This document shows positions 34,993 through 47,000 of a DNA stretch of 64,000 nucleotides, piece after piece. Location of the stretch: positions 62,001-126,000 of the forward strand of contig BBXU01000559.1 of NCBI GenBank assembly GCA_001598975.1, written 5' to 3'. The notes below the pieces were generated by a model, which did not search any database, was not told the origin of the DNA, and worked only from the letters and a program-made list of their open reading frames with translations. This stretch comes from Parachlorella kessleri (lineage: Eukaryota > Chlorophyta > Trebouxiophyceae > Chlorellales > Chlorellaceae). Made by a program: the position numbers and the translations under genes. How positions within the stretch are numbered: the stretch's first letter is position 1; each line of letters begins with the position of its first letter.

Positions 34993-37900
34993 ATGTCGGA
35001 CCCATCAGACGCAGCCTCTGGCGGCGGGCTGCTGGGGACTGCTTGGTCGTACGGGAGCGCCGCCTGGAACTATGCCTCGTCTGCTGTGAGCAGGTGATCA
35101 GTTCGGCGGGGCTGTGGGGACTCATGATGGGATAGAGCCTGCCTGTGTGGAGCCTGTGTGGTGATTGGGTGCTGATTTGGGTCGGCCTGCTATAGCCTGG
35201 GCCATCCAGCAAACCAAAATTGCGCAGGGAGGAGTTGGTTGGCAACTGCCTCTGGGGCGCCTTGGGGTGCTTTGCAAGGTCCTAGAGGCCACCAGTTTTT
35301 GGTTGGCAAAAGGCAGTACGGCAAGTGCACCTTCCTGGACGGGACTGCAACGCTGTATGCCACTGGCAACTAGGCATGGGAGCTCCAAAGCCGTCGTGGC
35401 GGCAGTTGCTTTGTTGTCCTAGGACAGCCTGATGAGTTTGGGGGGGCGCTGTCGCACTACGCAGTGCCCTCGGCTACGAGGACATCTCTGTGGTTGACCC
35501 CACCAGCGGAGAGGCCAAGGCCGCCGAAGTGACCGCCGATGATGTGAGTTGGCCCTGCGCGCCGCGTCAAGTCTTGGTGACTAGTTCCTGCTGCCATGCA
35601 CTGGCTAGCCCAAGCTTGCCCCTGCTGCAGGAGCATGTGGTGGTGTTTTAGAGCCCACCGCAGCCGTGGTGTAAGCCCTGTGCACAGGTCCCAGTCCAGC
35701 TGCAGGCCACTGCACAAGTCCTGGCCGTCACCTGTCGCTGCATGGGAAGCAGGGTCGGCTGCCACCCTGCAGTACCCCCGACATGCATGGTACTCCCCAA
35801 ATCCAATAGCTGCCTTGACGAGCTGCCGCTGCGGCGCTCAAGCCGGTCCTATCGCCCCTCCCGCTGCCGTGCCGCAGAAGCGCGCGACTGCGTTCAAGAG
35901 CTACAGGGACTACCTGGGCAAGGACATCACCTCGCTGGTCATCCTGCCGGTGTGGATCATGCAGCCCTTCACCATGCTGCAAAACATGGCGGAGATCACC
36001 GAGTATCACCAGCTGCTGGACAAGGCAGCCAAGACGGAGGACCCCTACGAGCGGTGAGCTGAGCGCTTCCGTGCCTGTCCTGTGCGGGATGCATCCTTAG
36101 CGGGCTGGATGCTGGACGTCAGAGCGCATGCCATAACACAGGCTGCTTGTCACCGCAGCCACAAGGGAAGGCCCCTGCGAGTGGTGAGCGTTCACGAGGG
36201 TTGGCACTGGTAGATGGCTGGGTTCAATGCATGGCGGGGAGTACCGCACCTAGTACCACCAGGCGGTGGACTGGGCGGGCGAGGAGGAGGTCGCTTAGGA
36301 GCGTGGGGGCCCTTTTTCGGGATCTGCCGGCGTGCTGTGTGCTCCCCTCCCGCTGTGGGGTGTGGTGGGAAGCATGGAGGCATTGACGGCGGGGCAAGGG
36401 TTGTAGCTTGAGGGGCTGCAACTAGCGGCTTTGAGGTGGGTGATATGTTGACTGGTCCTCAGCGGCTCGCCTGGTGATGCTTTCTTGGAGAGGCTAGTAG
36501 CAGGCCGGGGGCAGACTCGCATGCGCTAGTGTCGTTGGATACTGCTCAGTGTGGACCTGTTGTAGGGACGGACGCTTGGTGCTGCCCGCAACAGCTGCCT
36601 TCTTGATGTCCTTGTGACGTCGCTGTGCTGCTGTTGCTGCTGCTGAAAGTTGTAAGTCCTGCCCACTACATGCTGAAGCTCGATGTTCCCGCCTGTTCGC
36701 AGACGACGCTGGTCCCTGTCGGGTCGCGCTGTGGAATGGTTTCCTCAAAACCCCTTGTGGAAAGGATGGTCGCGTTCCCGTCTGTTGCAGGATGGCCTGG
36801 GTGGTGGGTTACACCATGGGGCCGTTTGGCACAATTGAGCGGCCGTGGAAGCCCTTCAACCCGATCCTGGGGGAGACGTTTGAAGTGCACAAGGACGGTG
36901 GGCGCGTGCGCTACATCGCAGAGCAGGTGGGTCGTTATCGAGCACTCGATCATGTGGCATGGGGTGGTCAAGTGTGACGGGATGTGCGACATGCTTCTCG
37001 TGTCACGCCTGGGGGGCGGGCTGGTGTAGCACTTGGGGAGGGCCAGGAGGTGTGCCCCAGCGGCCATCGAAGTCCTGGACAGCCTCCCTGCGGTGGAGCA
37101 AGTGGTAAGAGGGCTCCTGCAATTGTAGCAGGTGGGGATGGCATTGGGCTGGGGCTGTCTTGACCCCCTGTCCGCCGTCTCAGTCACCAGGGATGCCAGT
37201 GACGGCAGGCATGGGCGCGGGGGACCAGCTTGTGTCAGCGGATGCAGAAAGTTGGGACCAGCCAAAGGAGCGCAAGGGTGTGTTTTATATGTGCGGTCTC
37301 TCTGTTTCGGCGTGTAAGGGGAAACCCTGCCTTGGGGCTACCCTCCCTTCCTGTGTGCCATTAAAATGCAGTCAGAGTGCTGTTGCCATATCCTGTGCAC
37401 AGTGCAGCATGCTGAACGTGCTGCCCCTGACATTTCCGATCATGGGATTACCCCCAAGTCAACATGTGCCCTGAAGCTCTGCTGTCGGCAGTCTAAGCAA
37501 CACTATCGATCGGCGCTGGTCGAAGCCCTGTCTCCGACTCTCTCCTCTCACCTCTCACCCGACCTCGTCACTCATTCTGACCGCTGGCAGGTCAGCCACC
37601 ACCCCCCCATTGGCGCTGGGCATGGCGAGAGCGACCTTTGGACTTACGACCTAGTGTCGGCACCCAAGACCAAGTTCCTGGGCAACTCGGTAGAGGTATA
37701 CCCCATAGGTGAGTCACCCTGGTCAGCTCAGCAAACCAGCGTTGTGGAACCGGCCGAGGCTTACCCCATGGGTGAGCCAGCCTGGTCAGCCCAGCGAGCG
37801 TGCCCATCACGGCGCCAAGTGAGAGGATGTCTCTGCCACCAGGCTGCTCAGCCGGGACCAGAACCATAAAAGTCCAGATGCAAGAGCGGGTTCTGCGGGG

Positions 37901-40727
37901 CGTGGGTAACTACACGCTCCCACGTCCTCGTCCTGGTGTGCAGGCCGCACCCGCATTCGGTTGAAGACGACAGGCGAGGTGTTCAGCCTGGTGCCGCCCA
38001 CCTCCAAGGCCAACAACGTCATCATCGGCAGGTGGGTGGATGTACTTCATTACCTTGGTGGTGGAGGGCTGGCGGGGGCGCAAATGTCCAGCAGAAGGAC
38101 GCACAGCACACCACAGCACACACTGCAGTCGCTGACGCACATGCAGCACATGAGGGAGGGTAGTGTGTAGGGCTGTTGGTGTATCAGAGCATGGCAACAG
38201 CATGCCCCAAGCGCACGACACAATGGTCCCTCTGGAGGGCGAGGTGCTGGCTACAACATGTGTGCTGTGGATGTGGGTGCGTTTGAGGTAAAGGTTGATA
38301 GCGCCATGGACGCTCGTACCTTCCCTGCCCTGCAGCACATGGATCGACACATATGGCGACTACACCCTGCTGAACGTGACAACCGGGGCCAAGGCATACA
38401 TGTACTACCAGCCCTGTGGCTGGTTTGGCCAAGGCCGCTATGTGGTGAGCATACCTTGCTGCTGAGCACATCTCTTGCTGCTGAGGTGCTTAATGGTTTG
38501 CCCTGGGGTAGGCCTGCGAAGGGTGGGGTGCCAGATGCCCTCTGAGGCAGGCTGAAAAACCTGTCGTACCTTCAACCTTGGGCTTGGCTTGTGGAAGCCG
38601 GGCGCCCACTTCCCGCCCCCCCACGACAGACCCAGCGCCTCTTTCCACACCCACCGTGCCTCATCACCTCACACTCTTGAGCCTGCTATCACTTTGAGGC
38701 CTGCAGGTCTTGTGCCGTGTGAACAGGGAGGACGGCACGGCACCCTGCTGCAAGGGCTGGAGAGGCCTGTTGCGGTGTACAGCGCATGCACAGGGTTCAA
38801 GCAAGGGTTTGCCCTCCTGCAGATCTCGGGCCACATCAAGAAGGAGGACGGCACCCCCGTCTATGTGCTGGAGGGCCGCTGGAACGCCTACCTCACCGCA
38901 ACCCGCTGTGACGAGAATGGCGACGCGCTTCCCGATGCAGAGCCGCTGGAGCTGTGGAAGGTGGGTGCTGTGCCAGGGTGCACTTGCATCATTATTTGCG
39001 TCTCTGAGGGGCTGATATCTAATCCTTCTTGGGCTAGTCCCTTGCTTTTCCCGGGAGTCTGCTTCCTAGGCACTGTGGTGCAGGACCTGCAGGTGTGGCT
39101 GAAATTGAGAGAACATGTTAAGCAGCTATGGTATGGCTCATGATCCCAGCAGTGCAGGTCCATTCTGTTGGCCTCCCATCCTCCCGCGCTTCACATGGGA
39201 CCTATGTTGACCCTTGGGGGCTGTGGTTTGCCTTCTGCAGTGCGTGGACAAGCCCAAGGACGATCCCTACGGGTTCACCCACTACGCCAACAAGCTCAAC
39301 TCCACAGAGTTCTGTGCCAACCCGCTGCCCTCAGACTCACGCCGAAGGTAGGCTGGGTGTTTAAGGGGCTCCAGGCTGAGTCACGGCGTCGGGATGCTGG
39401 CAGGGTGCTGCTTGTGGCGTCCGGGGGGTGGGATATGGGTATCTGAGAAGGCGGTTTGTGGCTGAAGGCACCGAGGGTCAGGGCTGCAACTCGTGGACAG
39501 GAGCATTGTAATGAAATTGTTGAAAGGGTGGTGAAGCTGTGTGTTGTCCTCTTGTACCAGGGCAGCCCCTCACAGGGAGCATCCTACTGCTTGTACAGGC
39601 CAGACCGGCACCTGCTAGAGGTTGGGGACTCCTCAACTGCAGCTGTGGCCAAGTACAACCTAGAGGAGATGCAGCGGGCTGAGCGCAGGGTGGGTGACTG
39701 GGGCACGAGGGAGTTGCTGCCATTGGACGTTGTGCCGGTGTGTGTGCACGCGCGGGTGCCTGTGACCATGGCAAACTGCGGGTGTCGGTGCACTTGGCAG
39801 TCCTTGGGCACTGGGCGGCTTGGGATGGTTTCCTAACTCCGTGAGACTGCTGTCCGCTTGTCTTGGCCGAACCAAGGGATTTGCTGTCTTGCAGCCAGCT
39901 AGCCAATGCTAACCCACCGCAGGGCTTGCGCGTGTCCCGGGTCGGCGTTTCTTATGGTCACCCTTGTCCCGTAGTGTGAAGGGGTGTGTCAACTCCTCCT
40001 ACACACTGGGTAAGCTAGAGAGATGCTCCTCTGCATGAAACCCAACCTTCTCTCCGTTGCCGTGTCTCGTCCCCACAGGAGCGCGAGAAGGAGGGGCGTG
40101 CCTGGCAGCCGCGGTGGTACAAGGCGCTGCCGACGGATGCCGAGGTGTTTGCTGGGGAGTACAGCAACGAGGAGTGCCCGCAGTTTGACTTCACGGGCGC
40201 GTGGCTGAAGGAGGTTGAGGAGCACCCGCGGCCGGCCAGCGACCCAGGTGGGGGCAGAAGTTTGACTTGTTGTAGATGGCGGCAGGCATTGCGAACAGAC
40301 GAGGGGGTAGTCGTTTCAACTGGACTGGCTGCTCTTGCTGGCGTGGATATGCCCGAGAAGAGTAAGGGGTGCACATGTTGCCATAGGCAACATGCATGGG
40401 TGAGCACCTGGCAATCGGCCTGCGCCCCGGGTGGGGGCAGGGAAGGCAAGTGTCAGTTGCAGGGTGCGTGGCACACCTACCCTGGGTCAAGGGGCACTGT
40501 ATGTAGGTACCTGACGCTGCTGCTTGTCAGAGGACAAGGCCACAAGGAGTTGATGGCCAGCCCACTGCTTCGGTGCGGTGCTGGGGCGTGTCGTTATTGG
40601 AGCTTGCCTCACAATCCCTGTGCACCCCTGGCATGCTGCTGCAGAGGAGGTGGGCGGCAAGGGCTTCTGCCCCTGGGAGTACCCCGACATGCACGACCTG
40701 CTGGGCAAGGAGGAGGAGAGGCCATGA
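34993..40727 (+). CDS. Oxysterol-binding-protein-related (ORP) lipid transfer protein
   Basis: Twelve exons: 34993-35093, 35465-35543, 35878-36053, 36791-36926, 37591-37708, 37944-38031, 38336-38444, 38823-38960, 39241-39347, 39599-39689, 40079-40247 and 40645-40727; 464 residues, all phases consistent. The ORD barrel is complete: ITSLVILPVWIMQPFTMLQN, RPWKPFNPILGETFE (residues 137-151 region), the signature EQVSHHPP at 163-170, GRTRIRLKTTGEVFSLVPPT, GSTWIDTYGDYTLLN, and YNLEEMQRAERR followed by WQPRWYKAL. ORPs exchange sterols or PS for PI4P between membranes at contact sites. The protein is short: no PH domain, ankyrin repeats, FFAT motif or membrane segment is seen, only a 35-residue Gly/Ser/aromatic leader. 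That matches the short plant/yeast class. Confidence 0.93.
37693..37801 (+). repeat. Local duplication spanning an ORP exon end and donor
   Basis: The sequence from GAGGTATACCCC (37693) through the donor GTGAGT and following CCTGGTCAGC is repeated 63 bp downstream starting at 37756 (GAGGCTTACCCCATG, GTGAGC, CCTGGTCAGC). The second copy carries a second potential donor. Confidence 0.8.
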
Positions 40728-41630
40728 AGGCGGTGTGTGCATGCTGGGGTTAAGCAGTGTTGAGCAGGCGTTGCAGCTGTGCGGTGAGGCAGAGTACGGT
40801 GCGCAGCCACCAGGTGGCAGTGTGTGAGTTCAGCGCCGAGGAAGCAGGCTCTCGCGGTGGTAGTATGTGAGGCTGAGTGTGTGCGGGGAATCTGCCCCAG
40901 AAAACAGGCTTTGGTCAGGCGCCTTGCTAGGGACCTGGGCGCCACGACCGGAGGCTGTTGCGAATGTCCTGGGTACTGCGGGGGGGTGGCTCCTATCTGC
41001 TAGGCCGCTGTACTGAACGGCAGCTGGATCGTGGCTGCCCCTTGGACTGCCGGGTTCCCGGAATGAGGGCAGCAATGGAATTGGATTGCATGATGCGGTT
41101 TTTGGACCTGATCATATCTTCCGCAGCAGGTGTGTGTTTGGAGCACAACACAAAGGGGGCCACAGAGCGTCATGGACAGTTGGTATCAGTCAGCGATATG
41201 TTGAGGGAAGGCATCAGCAGGAGGGGAGTAATTAAGTTTGATCCCAAGTTGGCACAGTAGTGGGCTGCCTTCTCATGCTGACATAGGTCCTGGTGGTGCG
41301 CACGCTTGAAGCGTGTATGGTGCTTACAGCACAAAATCGCATCAAAATGGCACATTAAGTAAAGTACAGACTTGAATGTACAGTTAATCAAATAGCCGGC
41401 CAGGGATTGAAAAATTGGAGGCATAAAAAAATGGCACAGCAACAGGGGAAGAACTGCAGTACAACTGATGCTGGGAAACGGGAGACTGTATTTGCACACT
41501 TCTGAACACAATGTACACAGAGGGATCAAATGAAATGCTGCAATAGCAATTGCTGCATATGAAATGCAAATTCTAAGGAATAGTGAAGAGCATGAGCTCC
41601 CCAGCAGTGTCCCTAGGGCTGAAGATACGC
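40728..41630. other. Convergent 3' spacer, AT-rich in part
   Basis: This lies between the ORP stop (+) and the stop of the small unknown gene (-). The 41320-41580 part is clearly more AT-rich than the rest and should be the 3' UTR of the minus-strand gene. No coding feature was found. Confidence 0.5.
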
Positions 41631-41987
41631 TCACTGCACTTTGGCAAACTGGCGCCAGGCATCATCATGCCATTTGCAAACCAGCGCGTGGTCAGCCAAG
41701 TCGTCACCAAGGAAGATATTCCCATCTGGCAGCTCAGGCTTGGCGCGCAGAGCTCGCATGATAGCTCTGTCTCGGTGGGTCAAGACAGGCTGGTCCTCCA
41801 CAACCAGCTCAAGCTGGGGTGCCGTCACTGCCCTCTCCTCCACAGCCTGAGGCTCCATGCTGCTTCCAGGCTGACCGGCTGCGCTTAGGAAGCGGGCAGC
41901 ATGCCTTTTGTTATGCAGACTTGGCCGGCTGACGACCTTATCTGCCAATGGGGCCGTCAGGAAGGAGCAACGTGCCGCCTGTTGCAT
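41631..41987 (-). CDS. Unknown 118-residue protein, possible organelle presequence
   Basis: I do not recognise this protein. A single uninterrupted frame starts at ATG 41987 (MQQAARCSFLTAPLADKVVS) and ends at 41631. The first 40 residues are rich in Arg, Ala, Ser and His and lack acidic residues except one Asp, which resembles a mitochondrial or plastid presequence. The mature-like part has two segments: an acidic stretch (MEPQAVEERAVTAPQLELVV) and a more conserved-looking C-terminus (LTHRDRAIMRALRAKPELPD, then GDDLADHALVCKWHDDAWRQ). No membrane segment or metal motif is seen. Codon use is GC3-rich like its neighbours, which supports it being real. It could also be the last exon of a longer gene, since there is no stop between the ATG and the upstream TTG. 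Confidence 0.55.
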   Translation of the reverse strand: MQQAARCSFLTAPLADKVVSRPSLHNKRHAARFLSAAGQPGSSMEPQAVEERAVTAPQLELVVEDQPVLTHRDRAIMRALRAKPELPDGNIFLGDDLADHALVCKWHDDAWRQFAKVQ

Positions 41988-42636
41988 GTTCAGGTTGCAA
42001 CAGCAATAATGATATTGCCTGAAGCACAATGCACTGTGGTATTCGAGCCACCTGACGACTCAACCTCGGACGGATTAAAAGGGACCCGATTCATTGCGCC
42101 AGATACCGTTCCAGGCACGTTCCGCACTAGTCCCAAAATTCGAACTTACGGCCAGTAACTGATGATCAGCATGGGTGGCAGCTAGTGCGAACAGGGTGTG
42201 AGAGTTGAGTTGGACTGAAAGGGCTGGATGTAACTGTCTGATTCACAAGGCCTACTGACCCAAAATGTGTCAGTTGAGCTCACCCCTGACTCCTCTTTGT
42301 TTGTTTGCCTGCCACCGTAACAACACAACGTACAAAGCTCGAACCCGGTGCAGCCCAGGACATCTGCATGACTGCTGCTATGGAGTACATCCAGATGCTT
42401 GGTAGCAATATCGCATACCATTCAGTATGCAAAAGTCAGTACAGATTTAGTGAAAAGAAGAAGACGAAGAAGAGTAGTGGAGTCCCACGGTGGCCTTCCA
42501 CATGCTAAGGCTTGGTTCCCCTGCCCTCGCATGTTGGGTGATGGTAATATTGTTACACTACACCACTGGGTCAATACTGCTTAGGCTGACCACCTCTAAG
42601 TAGCAGCTGATTGCAAGCAATCATTAAAAGGTGCTC
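41988..42636. other. Spacer between two minus-strand genes
   Basis: 650 bp holding the 3' UTR of the TMEM208 gene and the promoter of the small unknown gene. No further coding exon is evident. Confidence 0.5.
42553..42557 (-). terminator. TGTAA polyadenylation signal for TMEM208
   Basis: TGTAA on the minus strand lies about 80 bases downstream of the TMEM208 stop. TGTAA is the common polyadenylation motif of chlorophyte algae; position is plausible, function inferred. Confidence 0.4.
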
Positions 42637-43832
42637 TTATTTCCGAGCAAACTTCTGCGCCCTGGCCTCCTGCCGCTCCCTCTTTTCTCGCCGCTTCTTG
42701 TCCAAGTCAGATTCTGGCGCATCCTGCAACAGCCAAGGGCAACACATCCTTCACACGTCCTTGTCAGGTGAGGAGCTCTTGTACGATGTAACACCCAGTA
42801 GCAGGAGCTACCATACTGCCCTGAAGGTTGGTCAACTGTTAGCTAGAGGCACGTGGAGAACCGTCAGCCGCACAAATGCCCTCACAACAAACACACACGC
42901 TTCTGAGGGCTCATGAACAAGTGCGCCTTCCAGCAGACTCGCCTTATTGCTGGGTGCACTCAAGTAGGGGTAGAGCACATACTCCCAAAGCTTGTAAAGA
43001 GCATATAGCGGAACCTGCAGGGTCGGTGAGACACGCACAACAACTTGCGCAGAGGGCACAAGCACTGCCACACCTTGACCGTTCCGACTTCCTTATTGAT
43101 GGTAATGCACCAACCCACCCAAAGCAAGAGCTACACTCAGTTATAGTATCTCAGCACACAGTCAGCACCCGCAGCAAAGCTAACGGGACAGCATGCAAGT
43201 AGCACAAGCCAAAGCAGCCACCGCTCTTCCCTGCTGGATGACCCCAGCACCTGCCTCACCAGCAGGAAGGCTAGCCAGGCCCAGTTTGTAAAAGCGCCGG
43301 CCAGCTGCACAAAGGAGGCGATGTATAGGAGGTCATGGTAGTAAGACAGCACGCCCCCTGTCTTCAAGTCAGCGCCCGCATACACCAGGTCGCCCGCTGA
43401 GTTGAAGTGCGGCGCTGCAGTGGTCAGCATTCAAGCGCGTAAGTCCTGAGGCGTTGAGCGTGGCTAATCTTCAAAAACTGAAGGGGCTAGAGTCAAGCGG
43501 CGGTGCTAGCTCCTGTAGCCCTCCCTCTTGCAGGTAACTTGCCTAGCGCGTAGGTAATGCTGCCATAGCAGAAGGCATATATGACGGAAGTGAGCGCCAG
43601 CCCCGCATAGTGAAGCCAGCTAGTTGTTTCCTTCCGGAGGTATAATCTTGCTATGAGGAACACAGCCTGCGCAAGACAAGTGAGTTCGTGTGGCAGATGC
43701 AACGAATAGGCTACCGACAGGCAAAACAGGGGAAACATAGCTTCTCACGTTTGCTACGCAGATGAGTATAAGCAAGTTCCTAGTGTGGGCCTTGTTCTCT
43801 TCCAAGCGCTTCTTGTCGCCCGACTTGGCCAT
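42637..43832 (-). CDS. TMEM208: TMEM208/SND2 ER protein-targeting membrane protein
   Basis: TMEM208 (yeast Snd2/Env10) is an ER membrane protein of the SND route that delivers proteins with central or C-terminal membrane segments. Five exons: 43832-43749, 43666-43543, 43414-43260, 43014-42943 and 42723-42637; 173 residues, the same as the human protein. The start MAKSGDKKRLEENKAHTRNL is typical, followed by hydrophobic segments LLILICVANAVFLIARLYL and YAGLALTSVIYAFCYGSITY, then the signature YHDLLYIASFVQLAGAFTN, AWLAFLLVPLYALYKLWEYV and a Lys/Arg-rich tail (DKKRREKRERQEARAQKFAR). Introns 2 and 4 fit only with GC donors (AG|GCAAGT at 43542 and AG|GCGAGT at 42942). The gene is head to head with RF1. 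Confidence 0.9.
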
Positions 43833-44071
43833 GACTGATCAGTTGCAAGTGTTATGCTTGTACGTCAGACCGTTAGGCTACCAAACCGTTGTTCATATGT
43901 GGATAGCCGCATTTCCCCTCTAGCATTACTCCTGTCAGCTCAGCAGCGATGGCGGGAGCAGTCTTGGAGGCCTCTCTCTACATAGAGCTAGGAATACGGC
44001 AGCTACTTTCCTATCCTGTAGAATTGGATTGACGTGCTGCACTTTCCTATCCAGTCAAACGTTAGGCAGCC
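43833..44071. promoter_or_regulatory. Divergent promoter, TMEM208 / RF1
   Basis: 239 bp separate the start codon of TMEM208 from the inferred start of RF1. It contains two similar blocks reading TTTCCTATCC(T/A)GT at about 44008 and 44043, which may be regulatory repeats. Nothing else could be named. Confidence 0.45.
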
Positions 44072-47000
44072 ATGTCTCGTAGCTTGTTGCGGGCACTGCT
44101 CCTAGCGCAAAGGCAAGTCCTCACCTTTGCGGAATGGTGCTGTTCCGCTTGCCTCTCCACTGAACGTGCTGGCACAGCCATCTGGAGATAAGTCTTGGGC
44201 ACACGCTTTGCAGGGCTGCTGGGTCGCTGGTGGCGGCTTCAATAGCAAACCCTTCCTGCTACCAGGGGCAGACGCCACGTTTTTATACAGTGCTACCGTC
44301 GCTTGTTAACTGGCCCCATCAGCAGCAACGACACTATGCAGCAGTACCTGCAGGTTGGTTTTGCCATGTAGGTAACAAAGCATAGAGATAGTTAGAACTA
44401 CAGGGTGAGCCACGGACTCTTCCGTGTGCGGCCTTTCTGACTACTTTGGTTCTTCTTGTACACGTGTATGTAATGCCTGCCCTTTAATGCAGCGGTTGCA
44501 TCCCTTGAGGTGTTAGTGCACTGGGCGTGGAGAGCTGGTGGAAGATGACGTTGCTGTATAGTTTATAGAGTCGATTACTTAATACACTGGAGGCAGAACA
44601 TCTTCTGCATGAAACTGCAGGGGTGCCAACAATAAGTCCAGGTGTGGAGCTGCAGCTGGACCGCATCTGTCAGCGGCATGACCAGCTGCTTATGGTAAGG
44701 TGCTCACCAGGCCAACGGTGATGAGATATGTCTCTGCGCGTTATATGGTGGAAGACGTTCCATCTTTACCTTCCATGAGCAGATGTGTCCCCGTATATCA
44801 GCTGTATAAGTGTCCAGCCTCCAATTCAAGATGCATGTAACAGAAAGGGTTAGGCAGCAGCATGGCGGGTGCTAGCTGTGTCAGGTAGTCGAGGCAAGAG
44901 CAGGGAGAAAGCGAAGTAGGAGGAAGGCTGCAAACAACAACCTACGCGCAGAAACTGAGTTCATTTGTTGTTATTAGCAGGAGGTTGGTGGCGATAACAT
45001 GACGCGGCTGTCCCCCCAGGAGATAGCCCGGCTGAACAAGGAGCTCAGCGACCTTGAACCAGTGGTGGAGGCGCTGACCCGCCTACGAGCCAAGCAGGCA
45101 GAGGTGGGGCTGCTGCTGCTGCTGCTCAGTGGCACCTTGCTGCGCCCTCCCGCTACTTTCTAGTCCCATGCAGGGGAGAAGGACTGTACTTACAATGGAT
45201 GTTATAGAAAGTAACTGCGTGCGCGCAATTTAATAGCATAATCAACAAGATTAGCTTCGCCCTTTCCGATGCCCAATGGTCTTATGCTAGTGCTATTTGT
45301 TGAGGGTGAGAATGGGGGTGAAGGATGCGTGTTGCAGCTGAGGGACCTTGAAGGGCTGATAGCCGACGGGGGTGAGGATGAAGAAATGAAGACCATGGCC
45401 CACGAAGAGAGGGCGACACTTCTGGAGGAGGTGTGTGCTCCATGCCCGCAGTTGGCCACTGTGTTTGTGCTTCTGGGTACCTCGCCGGTGTGGGTACCCG
45501 GCGGGCAAGGTGTGTGAAGGGCAGCATCACAAATTGTAAAAGCCGACTTGCTAACTTTGGTTTGTACGGCTAATGCCCAGCTTACAACTGAGTACCGCTC
45601 CTGATAGTCCAGGGTGGTGTATCAGGAGGCCTGACAGCGCATTTGATGCCTGAGGACACACTTTCATACGTGACTACAGTGCTGGCTCCCCTCAGTCGGT
45701 TTAACTGCCCCCTGACTGCCTGCAGCTGCCCCAGCTAGAGCAGGAGTTGCTGCTGAGCCTGCTGCCCCGGGATGACACCGATGCACGTGGGGTGGTGGTG
45801 GAGGTGCGGGCTGGCACCGGCGGCGACGAGGCGTGCCTGTTTGCCATGGAGCTCTTCCGCATGTATGAGCGCTACGCGGAGCTGCAGGGCTGGAAGTTTG
45901 AGGTGCGGGGGGGGGGGGGCGAGGGACTGGATGGATTTGGCTGGGTGGGCTGGTGAGCCCTGAGGTGCAGCTGGGGCTGAAAAATGTTGAAGACGTGTAG
46001 GGTTGGTCCTTTGAAGAAAGGGAGGTGTAGGAAGGCTAAACACATGACAGACCAGAGGGCAGCTGCGCCTAAGCTTGATGCAGCAGCAGTGTACGAGCAT
46101 TCACCTCACGGCTTCTGGAACCTTGCAGGCCTTTCTGAACTTGGGCTCACCTCAGTTCCTTATCCCGACTTTAGCCCCTGCATAGTTGAGCATTCTGGGC
46201 ATTCCGGCATGGGTGGCCACCATCAGGGACTGTCCACTTCCGAGGGGCGCCAACAGGCGGCCAGGCACCGGTGCAACCAAGAGGGCAAGGTTGCCGTTGT
46301 TGCACCTGAATGCCAAGCAGGTGGTTGAGTTGGCTGACACCGACATAGGCGGCTGCAAGCTGGCCAGCGCCACCATCTCGGGGTCGGGGGGCGTGTATGG
46401 ACGCCTCAAGTTTGAGAGCGGCATTCACCGGGTGCAGGTGGGGCGGCGCTGCTCACTTCTACTGACATACCGTGCTTACAGTGAGCTTGACAACTACCCA
46501 GGAGCGGGTTGTTTCTTAGTGAAGGGGCATGTCGTCTGAGGGTTGCCCAAAGCGCCCAGAAACATCTGGTTGTAGTGTGTGTCCTGGTGGACATCGGCAT
46601 GTCCCCGCCATTGCCCCCTTAGGGTAGAGCTGGGCTCCACCTGCTCTTTACAAACCATGCCCTTCACTGCGCAACACGGCCTTCCCTTCACAGCATTTCC
46701 CTGCCCACAGTGCCACCTGCATCCTTTTCCCTGCCTGCCCTGCCTCCCGAGCAGAGGCAAAGAGTGGCATGCGCTGGCAAGCCTGCCCACCCGCCGGCCA
46801 GCGACCAAAAGCATGCTTGCCTGGCTGCCGCAGCGCGTGCCGGCCACAGAGTCGGGCGGCCGGGTCCATACCAGCGCCGCCTCGGTGGCCGTCCTGCCTC
46901 AGGCAGAGGATGTGGACGTGCACATCCGGGAGGAGGACTTGCGCATCGATGTCTACCGGGCGGGCGGCGCGGGAGGGCAGCACGTCAACACCACCAATAG

